This document shows, piece after piece, positions 12,358-21,650 of a DNA stretch of 64,000 bases (position 1 is its first letter; every line of letters begins with the position of its first letter). The translations under genes and the position numbers were made by a program. The stretch is from Evernia prunastri (Eukaryota > Ascomycota > Lecanoromycetes > Lecanorales > Parmeliaceae). The DNA lies in assembly GCA_003184365.1 (NCBI GenBank), contig NKYR01000071.1:124001-188000 (forward strand), in the 5' to 3' direction. Below the pieces are notes generated by a model. That model made no database searches. It was not told the DNA's origin and saw nothing but the letters and a program-made list of their open reading frames with translations.

Positions 12358-14278
12358 TCACGTCGCCCCCGCCTGACCCGAAAGCAACCAGCTGAGCGCC
12401 TGCACGAAGGAGAACCATCCCCCGACCGAACCGGCGACGTCCTATAAGAATAAGCCTCCATTGGCAGACATTTTGCGGGGGTGGTGGGGTGAAGGAACAA
12501 AAAAACTGACCATCCAGCTCATGACGGCGCTCTCGGCGACGATGGTGCGGTCGAAGGTCGGCATCTGGAGGAAGAGGGTGATGTGGCAGGGGTAGGAGTC
12601 GTTGGAAGCGGTGTTGCAGACGAGGTTCAGGTTTGGGACCGTGGAGATGCCGAGGGCTGTTTTTTGAAACGAGGGGTTAGACTGGAGAGTTTGTTTGTGA
12701 CGTGGATGAGGAAGATGGAGGGAAGGGAGTGGGGGGGGGGGGGGGGGGGATTACTATAGTCGTATGCTGGGGTGGAGCTCAGGTTTTGTCGGTACTGGAG
12801 ACCGAGGTTGATGGAGGAGTCGCTGTTGGCGCTGATGAGGACCATTCTCGAACAGCCCCGTTGCAGCGCCTCCACCATGCCGAGGCTCGGGTCGCGGATG
12901 GCCATGTACAGCGACGGGGTTTGTTCCTGAGAAGAAGTTTTGAGGGAGAAGGTGGTGTTGTCTAGGGTATCGGGTCAGTGGAGACATGTAGGTGATGTGG
13001 AATAGAGGGCGCCTTACAGTTGAAGAAGACCTGCAGGGTCATGGTGTAGGTGGGCGTGCAGGCGATCAAAGCTGGCGAGGGGGTGAAAGACAAGTAGCGG
13101 TACGCTATGTTCTGCCAGACGAAATCCTCGACGACGGGGGAGGACCAGTTCTCGCTGCAGTTGCACGCCTGACCCGGAGCGAGCGCTTGCCGAGGTAGAT
13201 CCTTGCACATAGGCGAAGTGCCGGTGGCTTCCAGCCAGCCCAGGAAGCACTTCGTGTACGTGACTGGGAGGAGATGCGCTTGGGCGCTCCAGTCCAGTCG
13301 CTGGAAGAGCGTCACTGCTGGGAATCTGGCTTCTGTCTAGAAGGCACTGTCAGTATTCTGCCTCGGTCGACGTGAGTATTTACCCACCACGATGTCCTGA
13401 CTGACTACCTGCAGTCTCTGGTTCAGCTGTGGGTACCATACGAAGAAGTACAGCGCCGTCATCAAGGGAATGCTTAGGAGAACTGTCAGGGTCGTGTTGC
13501 CGAGGTTTCTTATGTATCTGCGATTGCCTAGTGGTACAGTGAGCAGATTCTTCAGACAAGGCTGGCTTCCCGTTGACTTACCATGATTTGCAAAATCTAT
13601 GATTACGGACGCCGAAAGCCCAATGAAGACGAATCCACTGATTGAAACGAATGCAATCCGTACTACGTTAGACGGAAATCGAGCAGCCAAGCACAAGGAC
13701 GTAAAGAACATGACCAGGAGTACCAAGCTCCATACCACGGTATCATTTTGTGGCACTGTCTTGCGTTTTGGACCGACAAACTTTCGAAGGGGCCAATTTT
13801 CTCCAAGCGCGAGGCATGGCTTTTGAAAGTAGCGTGACAGGCTCCTTCGGACACCTGATAGGGCTCGAGACTTGTCCGTAGGCATACTCTGGTCGTCTTC
13901 TTCGTTCTCCTTAATAAAGTTATCTTGTCGCCCAAGCTTCCTCGTGACTACCACGGTCGACTTGTCTTTGTTGTTTCCCATAGAGATAGCACCGGAACGT
14001 CTGACAATGTCTTTGAGGGATTCCTGTAAAATCAATAAGAGACGGAAAACTTGCGTTGGAGGAATGACTCACAACTGTCTGCGGTCGAGTAGTACTGAGA
14101 ATGTACCCATCAATGCCCTAGGAGATGTCTTAACGGAGAAGCTCAGAAGGGTAATCCATCAACGTACATTGTAGGTTGAAGGTTCGATAACAACATCAGA
14201 TCCTAGATGTTCACTGACTCGTCTTCGCAAAGTCTCGAGACATATTCCTCTTCCATTCACGAAAAATCCGTGTGACAT
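12358..14278 (-). CDS. membrane protein with Cys-containing ectodomain, family unknown
   Basis: Eight exons on the minus strand total 498 codons: 14278-14168, 14117-14073, 14023-13582, 13527-13388, 13336-13018, 12961-12755, 12656-12511 and 12441-12358. All introns are GT-AG, and one (13581-13528) is in frame with no stop. The start reads MSHGFFVNGRGICLETLRRR. Residues 1-145 are hydrophilic and probably cytosolic. Three hydrophobic segments follow: VVWSLVLLVMFFTSLCLAA (about 148-170), FVSISGFVFIGLSASVII and TTLTVLLSIPLMTALYFFVW. Then comes a roughly 250-residue region with potential N-glycosylation sites (NCSE, NTTF, NLSS) and several cysteines, and a C-terminal hydrophobic patch GGWFSFVQALSWLLSG. 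The layout suggests a plasma or endomembrane protein with a large lumenal or extracellular domain. I do not recognise the family; no enzymatic motif is visible. Confidence 0.72.
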
Positions 14279-14870
14279 AGATAAAGTGAACTTCTTCTTC
14301 GGCTGATAGATCACATGTAGCAACTGCGTCTTCCAACCGAGGGCGGGCGCAGAGGTAGGGATTGAAATTAGGGGGCGTTGAGGCTCTTGAAGGTTAATAA
14401 AGATTTCAGACCCCCTTTCTCAAGCATGAAAATCTTCTAAATCCCAGCCGTATGCAATGCATTGCTGTGTAGATGCCTGTTATCAGCATTGGTGGATTGC
14501 GGTATGGTTGCGCAAGCCTTATTGGGGGCGGAGTGCCGGCACAGCTTGGTATTGATACGTTCATGCGTCCATGGGAAGCCAATAGCCTATCGCCGACAAT
14601 AGAGATGTCGACACCTGTATGAGGGTGGTTCAGCTATGCTTGGCTGCATTGCAAATGTTTTGTGGTGAGAAGACCACCTGTTTCATCCTTCGCAGCGGCA
14701 CGGACTGAGGGACGGCTTTCTGAGCGGCGCATGATCCTGCAACAGACACCATTGTCTGGGTATTTCGGTGCGGTAATGTGTGTATGCTGGGGTCATATTG
14801 ATTTAAGAATATGAGAAAGGATGATAAAGTAAGCTGGTAGACTTAGTTGGGTGGATAGATGGTCTGCCTA
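14279..14870. other. upstream region of the membrane-protein gene
   Basis: Promoter and leader of the minus-strand gene. No coding sequence, RNA gene or notable repeat was seen. Confidence 0.4.
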
Positions 14871-16650
14871 CTTACCTACCCCACTCCGGATGACGGCCCG
14901 GAGACTGGTCCCCGGAAGCGAGCCCCTGCAATTCCTTTCGCGCAGCGCCACCTCCTGGCAGCAGCGTTGAATCAATACTTTGAAATTTAAATGGAAGTCG
15001 ATCTCGGAGGAGGCCGAAGAGGCTGTGAATGACTCGTTCTGAGGATACATAGACCCCAAGGACTTGCCATTCATGCATTATGGCCGTCGCTTCACGCCCA
15101 TCTGCGGAGCTCGCCAACCGATATTCTAAGAGCCTGCCACTGCGCCTGAGGAGGGCAGGTATGGAAAAATTCGATCTCAAGATTAGCCTTGATTCACTGG
15201 CTGAAATTTCCTTTGGTAGCGTGTATACATCTTGCCTAGATAAGCTACCAGCTCTTTGGGTTTCGTCTTTTGGAGAGCCACAAGACTGGTTGGGCACTCT
15301 CCAGTCTAATATGGCATGTGTGGACACAAACAGAGCGCCAGCAGGCTCTTCGCAGTGCCAGATCCAGCCGTACGAACGACACAGCACATGTCCGAGGCAG
15401 CGCAAGCTTTTGTTGAGCGCAGCTTCCCAGAATTTGGGTCTCTGTACACGCATCGTCGCCAGCCAACCGTAACTCGGACATCAGCATCAAGCAAGTGACA
15501 GCGATACTGAGCGCTGGAGACGCCTCTAAAGGTAAGCATCATCAACTTTGAAAGCTTTTGCACCATGTGATACTCATGTGCTAACTACCCGTCCAGAGAA
15601 GGACCCTTTACTTCAGGCTACTCCATCTCCACCATCTGCATGCAGCTCCCCTTCCGCCAGCCCACGGTTGCGCCTCCACTCTAGCCACCTTTCCTCCGCG
15701 GCTACCTTGGCTGGCATTTGGGAGGCCTCCTCTTCTCCGCGCCTGCTGAAAATGTATACGCTTGAATCATCTGCCCAGCGCGCCCCGCTTTTGGCTCCTC
15801 ACATGATTACGAATTACTTTGCCATGCCGATTCGCGCTAGAATTGTACAACACCCCCGCCTTGAACTTTACTGCATTCTTACTTGGGCACGTGCAACGAA
15901 GGTTTTGGATTTGCCCCTGTGGTCCGAGCTTCGTCGTCGGGTACCTGTCGAGTGGCTACTCGAGCATATTCTCCAGCTTCAAAATCTCATACGAATACGA
16001 GCTTGTGAATCCCTTCAGTGGCAACCTTCTGTTGGTCAAGCTCTGCGGCGTTCATTTATTGGGCAAGATGAGATCACATGCGCTACTCCTCCTAGGTAGG
16101 AGTGCTCCACGGGCAGAACGCCACAAGCTCGCCGATATCCACCTTTCCCATCCATTTCCCAGAACTTTCCGAGTATTGTGTTGAGTCGGACACTTGGCCA
16201 TTGTTGGCACGACGAATGACTTCCTGGTTAGGGACGACGTTTCGCCCTGGAGCTCCCGTGGTGGAGTGGCAACGGGCACCGTCCTAGTCACATACCCTGT
16301 ACCACTTTCTCCGAAAGCAGCTTGTGTTGGCATTGTCAAACCCCAATTGGATGCTGGGAGCAGATCTGACCTTGAAGTTCGATTGGCTTTCAGGGGCGTC
16401 ATTGAGGACAGCGGAGTCAACTACGCAATCGATTGTACAATCAATGCTCTTGTATGAATTTGCCTCCACCAAAAAAATTCCTTGTTTTATGGTATTTGTA
16501 ATCTGCATGTGGATGATGGTCGGTGCCATTGGGCCGATGAGCGGGTTGGTGCACTGTGCACTGGAGATCTACATTCTGCACGCACACGCTGTCAAACCCA
16601 ATCCAACCTGGAGCACATGTGAGCGCCGCAAAAACCCTCACTCCCTAAAG
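14871..16650. pseudogene. block of broken reading frames, possible decayed membrane-protein gene
   Basis: Overlapping ORFs on both strands compete and none forms a gene. On the plus strand fragments such as SEAAQAFVERSFPEFGSL (about 15390-15440), FKISYEYELVNPFSGNLLL (about 15980-16035) and a 20-residue hydrophobic stretch FMVFVICMWMMVGAIG (about 16485-16535) look like pieces of a membrane protein in different frames with stops between. On the minus strand a 193-codon ORF (14872-15453) is open but shows no domain. The parts are not explained by obvious introns. Reading it as a degraded gene is an inference; a normal gene with many short introns that I failed to join is the alternative. Confidence 0.3.
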
Positions 16651-17420
16651 TAGAAATCAATCCCCCGATCCTCTGGGTCTTTCAAGCCACTAAAGTAGAA
16701 TGTAGAATAAGGCAGGGCTATGCTAAAAAGGAGAGGAATGCCTGAATTGCCTGAAGAAAAGAGCCCCTCTGCCGCTGCCGCTGTTAGCCGTGGTGCGGAG
16801 AAACTCGGCGCCAAATCCTGAATTCCCCAAACCTCACTTCTCCATTTCTCAACCAGGTTGCCATGCGATCCGCTCTGCCGCTCTTGCAACTTGAAGCATG
16901 TTGCTCCTTGCGAACAATGAACTAGCCCCCCACGCCTCTCTGAAACAGCCCTTGCAACCCTACCACCCCGCAGCCTCGTAATCATGATCCCTCGCAAGAA
17001 ATCTCCCGTCAGTGGCGGGTGAATCCGCCTCGGCACCAACATTTCCTCTTGCTAAAGTGGGCGGGAACGATGAGGCACAGGTGCTAGGCCCAGGGACAAG
17101 AAGATTAAGTGTATGAGTAGTATGAACCTTGTCGCATAGTCTTCCCTTGTTTCCGAGTGTCTAATTAAATGTAGAGGGAAAGAAAAAAACTGAGGTTTTC
17201 CAACATTCAGGAGTCGAGGCAATGCGAGCATTCACTTCAACACCGCGATGTCGTAATGGCTTAGCGAGGTGAAGACACACAATGAAAATTCTTCACTGAG
17301 CTCACTTTCCTCTGAACAACACCGTCCGCACTCCAACACTCTCTCTCGTCCACTATCAAGCACACTCTTCGTTCATCTCTACCAACTCAGCAAACCTCAA
17401 CTTCGTTTACAACAGCAATC
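16651..17420. other. intergenic, promoter of the secreted-protein gene
   Basis: A minus-strand 134-codon ATG ORF (16638-17042) is open but shows no domain. The CT-rich stretch just before 17421 (ACTCTCTCTCGTCC) is typical of a fungal 5' leader. Confidence 0.35.
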
Positions 17421-18916
17421 ATGAAGCTTGTCACCCTTATCATTGGCAGTGTAGCTGCCTTAGCTGTGATGGCAGTTCCAGAGTACCAGCAGGCCTCGCG
17501 CCTTGTCCCCAGTCTTGCTCCTCGTGTGCCAAATACCCCTCCTGTCTTGAACGAGCCAGTATCCAGCAAGATCTTGATGAAGCGTAACGACAGTTGCGTG
17601 AAATTTTTCACCTTTGACGAGCTGTTCTCACTGAATAAGAAGTTCTTCGACAATTTCATTGCACCAAGCAATGCAATTCAAGTAAGATCTTCCTCCTCTA
17701 ATCTTGGAGCTACAACTTGAGTCAACGCGTACTTATACTCCTCACAGGCCAAGTCGATTAACTCTACGCTCTTAGCCACCAATGTTCAGGGCCGTGTAGA
17801 CATTACACGTACCTTCGATGGCCGGGAGCTTAATACGGAGTATCTCTTTGGCCTGTTCGCGAACCTCGCTCTCTCAAACAACGATCCCAACGGCTTTAGT
17901 CTTCTTGGTACGCCACAGAGCTATGAGATCACTCACTTTGCAGCGAGTCAAAACATTGCCTCGGCGTCTGTTAGGTATGTTTTCTCCTAATGCTATTCAC
18001 AGAGGCAGACACTAATGTCTTGCATATAGATTTGAATTCTACTTTGCGGCCGTTAACCTTACTCTACCCGTTCAAATTATTACCTGGAACGCCTATAACT
18101 GCGACAGACAGATTCTGATGTATGATGCAAGCTTTACCGGCTACTTTCAGTGGGGATTAGCGACTATTCTCAGCGCCGCACAGCAGAGTATCTCGGAGGT
18201 CTCGGGAAAGAATGTGTCTGTGGCGGAGACGGTGTTGTACGCTCAGAGCAAGATTGCGACAAGTGTATGTAGTACGGCAGAGAAATACTGTGTGGGGAAG
18301 CTTCAGCAGTACCAGAGCACCACTGAGTGCTACAACTACCTCACCCAGAAGACACGCTTTGGGGAAGCATATGAGCTCGGTACGTAACACTGTGGTGTCT
18401 TTCCCATCACATAGCACTACTTCTCGGGTCTCTTCCCCGCCACACATTATCTTTCTCTAGTCTCTTTCCTGTCACACAGCATCACTTCTTTGATCCCTTC
18501 CCCACCGCACACCACACTTCTCCGGTCTCTTCCCTGCCGCATATCACCTTTCTCCGGTGCCCTCCTTATCACACAGCATCACTTCTTTGATCCCTTCCCC
18601 GCCTCACATCACACTTCTCTGGTTCCTTTCCCCGTCACACATCATACTTCTCCGGCCCCTTCCCCACAGCACACCACCTTTCCCCGGCTCCCTCCCCTCC
18701 GCACGTCCACTAACAAAGGTTCTAGGCCGGGACACCGTCCTCTGTCGGATGGTGCACCAGAACATGGTGCCCCTCCGCCCAGAGGTGCACTGCCCTCACA
18801 TCGGGCCCTCGGGCGGGGGCTACTGCGTCGACACCCCCTCCTACGCGGAGACGGTGGGGGAGGATTACTTCACCAACGCCCCCTTCGCCTACGGCAACAC
18901 CGGTCTTTCGGGATAG
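17421..18916 (+). CDS. secreted Cys-containing protein of a conserved fungal family
   Basis: Four exons (17421-17681, 17748-17974, 18030-18379, 18726-18916) encode 342 residues. The N-terminus MKLVTLIIGSVAALAVMAVP is a clear signal peptide. A middle region (VDITRTFDGRELNTEYLFG) is followed by a C-terminal cysteine-rich block: YNCDRQILMYDASFTGYFQW, VCSTAEKYCVGKLQQYQS, TECYNYLTQKTRFGEAYELG, then after the long last intron DTVLCRMVHQNMVPLRPEVH and CPHIGPSGGGYCVD. I recognise the block CxGxxxQY..xxC..FLT..RFGEAYELGRDT.LCR.VHxxMVPLRPxVHC.HIGPxGGGYC from many uncharacterised fungal secreted proteins; no function is established to my knowledge. The 346 nt third intron is far longer than the others because it holds a minisatellite. 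A tRNA-like element overlaps the stop codon. Confidence 0.88.
18395..18712. repeat. intronic pyrimidine-rich minisatellite, 32-33 bp unit
   Basis: About nine to ten degenerate units fill the last intron of the secreted-protein gene. A representative unit is about GGTCTCTTCCCCGCC followed by ACACATCACACTTCTC. The pyrimidine bias is compatible with an expanded polypyrimidine tract before the acceptor at 18724-18725. Confidence 0.8.
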
Positions 18917-18966
18917 GAGATGGGTTCGATTCCCATCAGGCGTGCTTTGAGCGGGGGGTTTTTTTT
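18886..18966 (+). other. tRNA-like T-arm with perfect B-box and T8 run over a stop codon
   Basis: GGTTCGATTCC at 18923-18933 is an exact Pol III B-box. ATGGG/CCCAT (18920-18924 with 18932-18936) forms a 5 bp T-stem around loop TTCGATT. CGCCT (18886-18890) can pair with AGGCG (18938-18942) as an acceptor-like stem. CCG/CGG around GTCTTT (18900-18911) could form a small anticodon-like hairpin. TTTTTTTT (18959-18966) resembles a Pol III terminator. No A-box or D-arm was found, so it is not a normal tRNA. It overlaps the last codons and stop (18914-18916) of the secreted-protein gene. Confidence 0.4.
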
Positions 18967-19052
18967 CGTGTGCGGTGGCGTTTGGGGGGGATGATACCCA
19001 CGATGTGTGTTAGGAGAGGGGCTTCGGCCTAGATTAATGCAGCTTTTTCTCC

Positions 19053-20014
19053 GGTTTCTTTCTCCTGTAAATTGTGACGTGGTTTGAGATATTTCCTGTA
19101 AGAAATGCGTCTGGCTGAGGTCTATCCCCGTAGTAGATACGCGTAGCTAAGGTATTTCCCCGTACTATACACGCGTAGCTGGGGTATTTCCTTATAGTAT
19201 ATGCTCGTAGCTAAGGTATATCTCCTTAAAACACATATCTAGCTTAAATTCCATCCCCAAAGCATCTACGTATATTAAGACTATTTCCCGATAGAAAACC
19301 CACGTAGTCTAAGCTATTTCCCTATAAAGGAGATATATACTAGAGACTATTCCCCAAAAACACATATATAGTCAAGGCTGTTTCTTCGAAAAATTTAGAT
19401 ATCTTAAGATATTTTTCTATAGAATGTAGATTCTAGAGGCTATTTCTTTAGAGTATATATATATCTTAGATTTTTTCCCCGCAAGATATATAGATATCTT
19501 AGACTATAATTCTAGAGAACATAGATTATTAGGGCTGTTTCTCTAGAATATATATATATTGTAGGCTTTTCCCTCTAAGATGTATAGATATCTAAGGCTA
19601 TAATTCTAGAGAACATAGATTGTAAAGGCTCTTCTCCAGTAGAATAAACATGTGTGTCGGACTATCTCCCTGGAGAAGAGACATGTATCTCAGGTCATTC
19701 CCTTATGAAATATATTTGTATTGGACTATTCCATCATAAATATACAGGCAGCCTAGGCTATCTCCCAAAGGATATACACATAGTGAAGGCTGTTCTCCAT
19801 CAAGACATGTATACAATTCAGGATATCTCCCCATAAACATACACGCAGCCTAGGTTATCTATCTAGGAACATACACACAGTAAAGGCTGTTCCCCATTAA
19901 GACATGCATACAATTCATGATGTCTCCCAATTAACATACATGTAGTCTAGGCTATCTACCTAGGAACACACACCCATCTCCGGCTATCTCCCCACAAGAC
20001 ACGCCCACACCCCA
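19053..20014. repeat. degenerate satellite, about 30 units of about 32 bp
   Basis: The region resolves into consecutive 30-34 bp units. Each usually starts GGCTATCTCCCC or a variant (GGTATTTCCCC, GGCTGTTCTCC, GGATATCTCCCC) and continues A(T/A)A.GACATACAC.TAGTCTA. Units around 19470-19640 are AT-richer (GGCTATAATTCTAGAGAACATAGATT occurs twice). No ORF of note exists in it. The array abuts the 3' end of MIC19 (stop at 20030). Confidence 0.85.
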
Positions 20015-20029
20015 GCCCATCTTCCCCCC

Positions 20030-20700
20030 CTACTCCAACACCTTCCCCAAAAACGCCCCTTCCAACCTCCCCACCTCCCTCCGAAAAGCCTCCACCTCCC
20101 TCCAACAATCCAACGGCCTCCGATCATTCAACCTCAAACAAGCCACCACGCCCTCCCTCGCCCTCCTCACACCTTCATCCCCAACCACATCCTCCCTGAG
20201 CCTCCTCTCCCCCAGCTTCTCCTTCAAGCGCTCAATCTCCCCCATCACCTTCGCGCGGCTCAGCTCCCTGACGCGGTCCCCCTCCCTCTTCGCTTCGTGG
20301 TCGACCCCGCCCATCGACGCGCGCTGGTCCGGCACCGTGGTCGAGGGCGTGTGAGCGCTGCTCTCGGTCGTGGCGTCGGGCGCAGCGGAGATGCGGGCCT
20401 CGAGGTCGTGGAGGGACTGCGTGGTTTGGGCGTCGAGGCGGGCGAGCTCGGCGGCGACGCGGGATTGGATGTGCAGTTCGAGGTCGTGGGCGCGGGTGCT
20501 GTCGGTTTCGGGGCTGGCTTGGAGGGCGTCGACGAGGGATTGGGAGAAGCGGACGGGGGTTTCGCTGCGAGGGGCGGGGGGGGGTTAGTGGTGGGGGTTT
20601 GTTGCGGGATTTGAGGAGGGGGCGGGGTGTTTGGAGGTACGTACTTTGAGAAGACATGTTGGGTGCTCGAAGGGGCTGGTTTTGAGGAGCCGGAGCCCAT
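20030..20700 (-). CDS. MIC19: MICOS complex subunit MIC19 (AIM13-like)
   Basis: Two exons (20700-20645 and 20564-20030) give 196 residues; the intron uses GTACGT and a CGCAG acceptor. The protein starts MGSGSSKP, a consensus N-myristoylation site, then ETPVRFSQSLVDALQ, a hallmark of fungal Mic19. A charged coiled-coil centre follows (ELARLDAQTTQSLHDLEARI, SRAKVMGEIERLKEKL). The CHCH-like C-terminus is GVVACLRLNDRRPLDCWREV with the conserved pair of cysteines, then EAFRREVGRLEGAFL. MIC19 sits on the intermembrane-space face of the inner mitochondrial membrane and helps hold MIC60 and crista junctions. Length fits fungal orthologues. It diverges from the glucokinase gene across about 950 bp, and its 3' end abuts the 32 bp satellite. 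Confidence 0.92.
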
Positions 20701-21650
20701 GTTGTTGGAGGTGATGGAGGATGTGGTGCGGGACGCACAGGATCGCGCAGTGGTTCACAGGGACAACAGTAAGTGCAAGGAGAGCAGGTGAATGCTGGCT
20801 CAGGTCAATTGGGGAAGCGGAGGATGATGCGTGGTTCAGTTGAATTTATTGATGGTTTCTGGAAATCGAAAGAGCTCAAATTCAAGCTCCGAATTCTGTA
20901 GGGCTGAACGTCGAAGCTTTCTCCGCAAAGCTATGAGCATCTCTTTCAGCTCTTCATTGAACGACCCGATCAAGCGCCAATCAATGCTTTACACAGCTAA
21001 GAGTCAGAGTACGATACCTCAAGGCACCAGCAGGTCCATGAGTCGTTGGCTGTGCCCTATTCCCGAAGACCTTCTACGAAAACTGGAGCGCAGACTCCCC
21101 GCCTTCCCCGCAGTCTAGAAAAGCAACACCAGCAGCTCAGCGTCTCCTCTAGGAACTGGAATCTCTCGAGACAGGCCAGAGGACTATATGCCATATGTTA
21201 TAGTGCTTCAAGCTACTAGTGGTCGAGTGTTGCTCCACAGCAAAAGCAATTGGCGTTCATTCCTCTCAATTCAGGGAAAGGCCCGAAAGCCTCCTCCAAC
21301 AGATTCCCCGCGATTTGTCTCCACAAACCGGCGCATTGGCGTTCCTCCGGTCCCACATTCCCCCCATCTTCGAAACGTCTTCCTCCGTGCCTATCGTCTG
21401 CTCATCCCCCGACTTCAAGTTCTCCTCGAAGCTGTCCCGCAGATCCACTTTTACTACCGCCCAGCTCGTCTCCTTTGCGGTCCTGCTTCTCCTTGTCGCT
21501 CTTCAGCTCTTCATCCCACCACCGATACTACCACGCCCCTCTACCAAAGGCCATCCACCTCACCGCGACCTGTCGCAGCGGCGCCTACCGCCAGAGTGTG
21601 AAAATATCAGCATCTTCTCCGAGCCGTTACCTGTCTCTCGACCGTACAAA
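20701..21650. other. divergent promoter region MIC19 / glucokinase
   Basis: Shared upstream region of two divergent genes. The frame of glucokinase is open for 144 codons upstream of its ATG, but the only in-frame start-like codon is a GTG at 21219, so this is most likely leader sequence. Confidence 0.5.

Noticed and set aside
16638..17042. 134-codon minus-strand ORF with ATG
   Set aside because: No domain or gene-like features beyond being open; too weak to call a gene.
18490..19032. 180-codon plus-strand ORF
   Set aside because: It runs through the intronic minisatellite and the last exon in the wrong frame.
18395..20014. CRISPR-like array because of about 32 bp units
   Set aside because: Units are contiguous and diverged without unique spacers, the genome is eukaryotic, and no cas genes are present.
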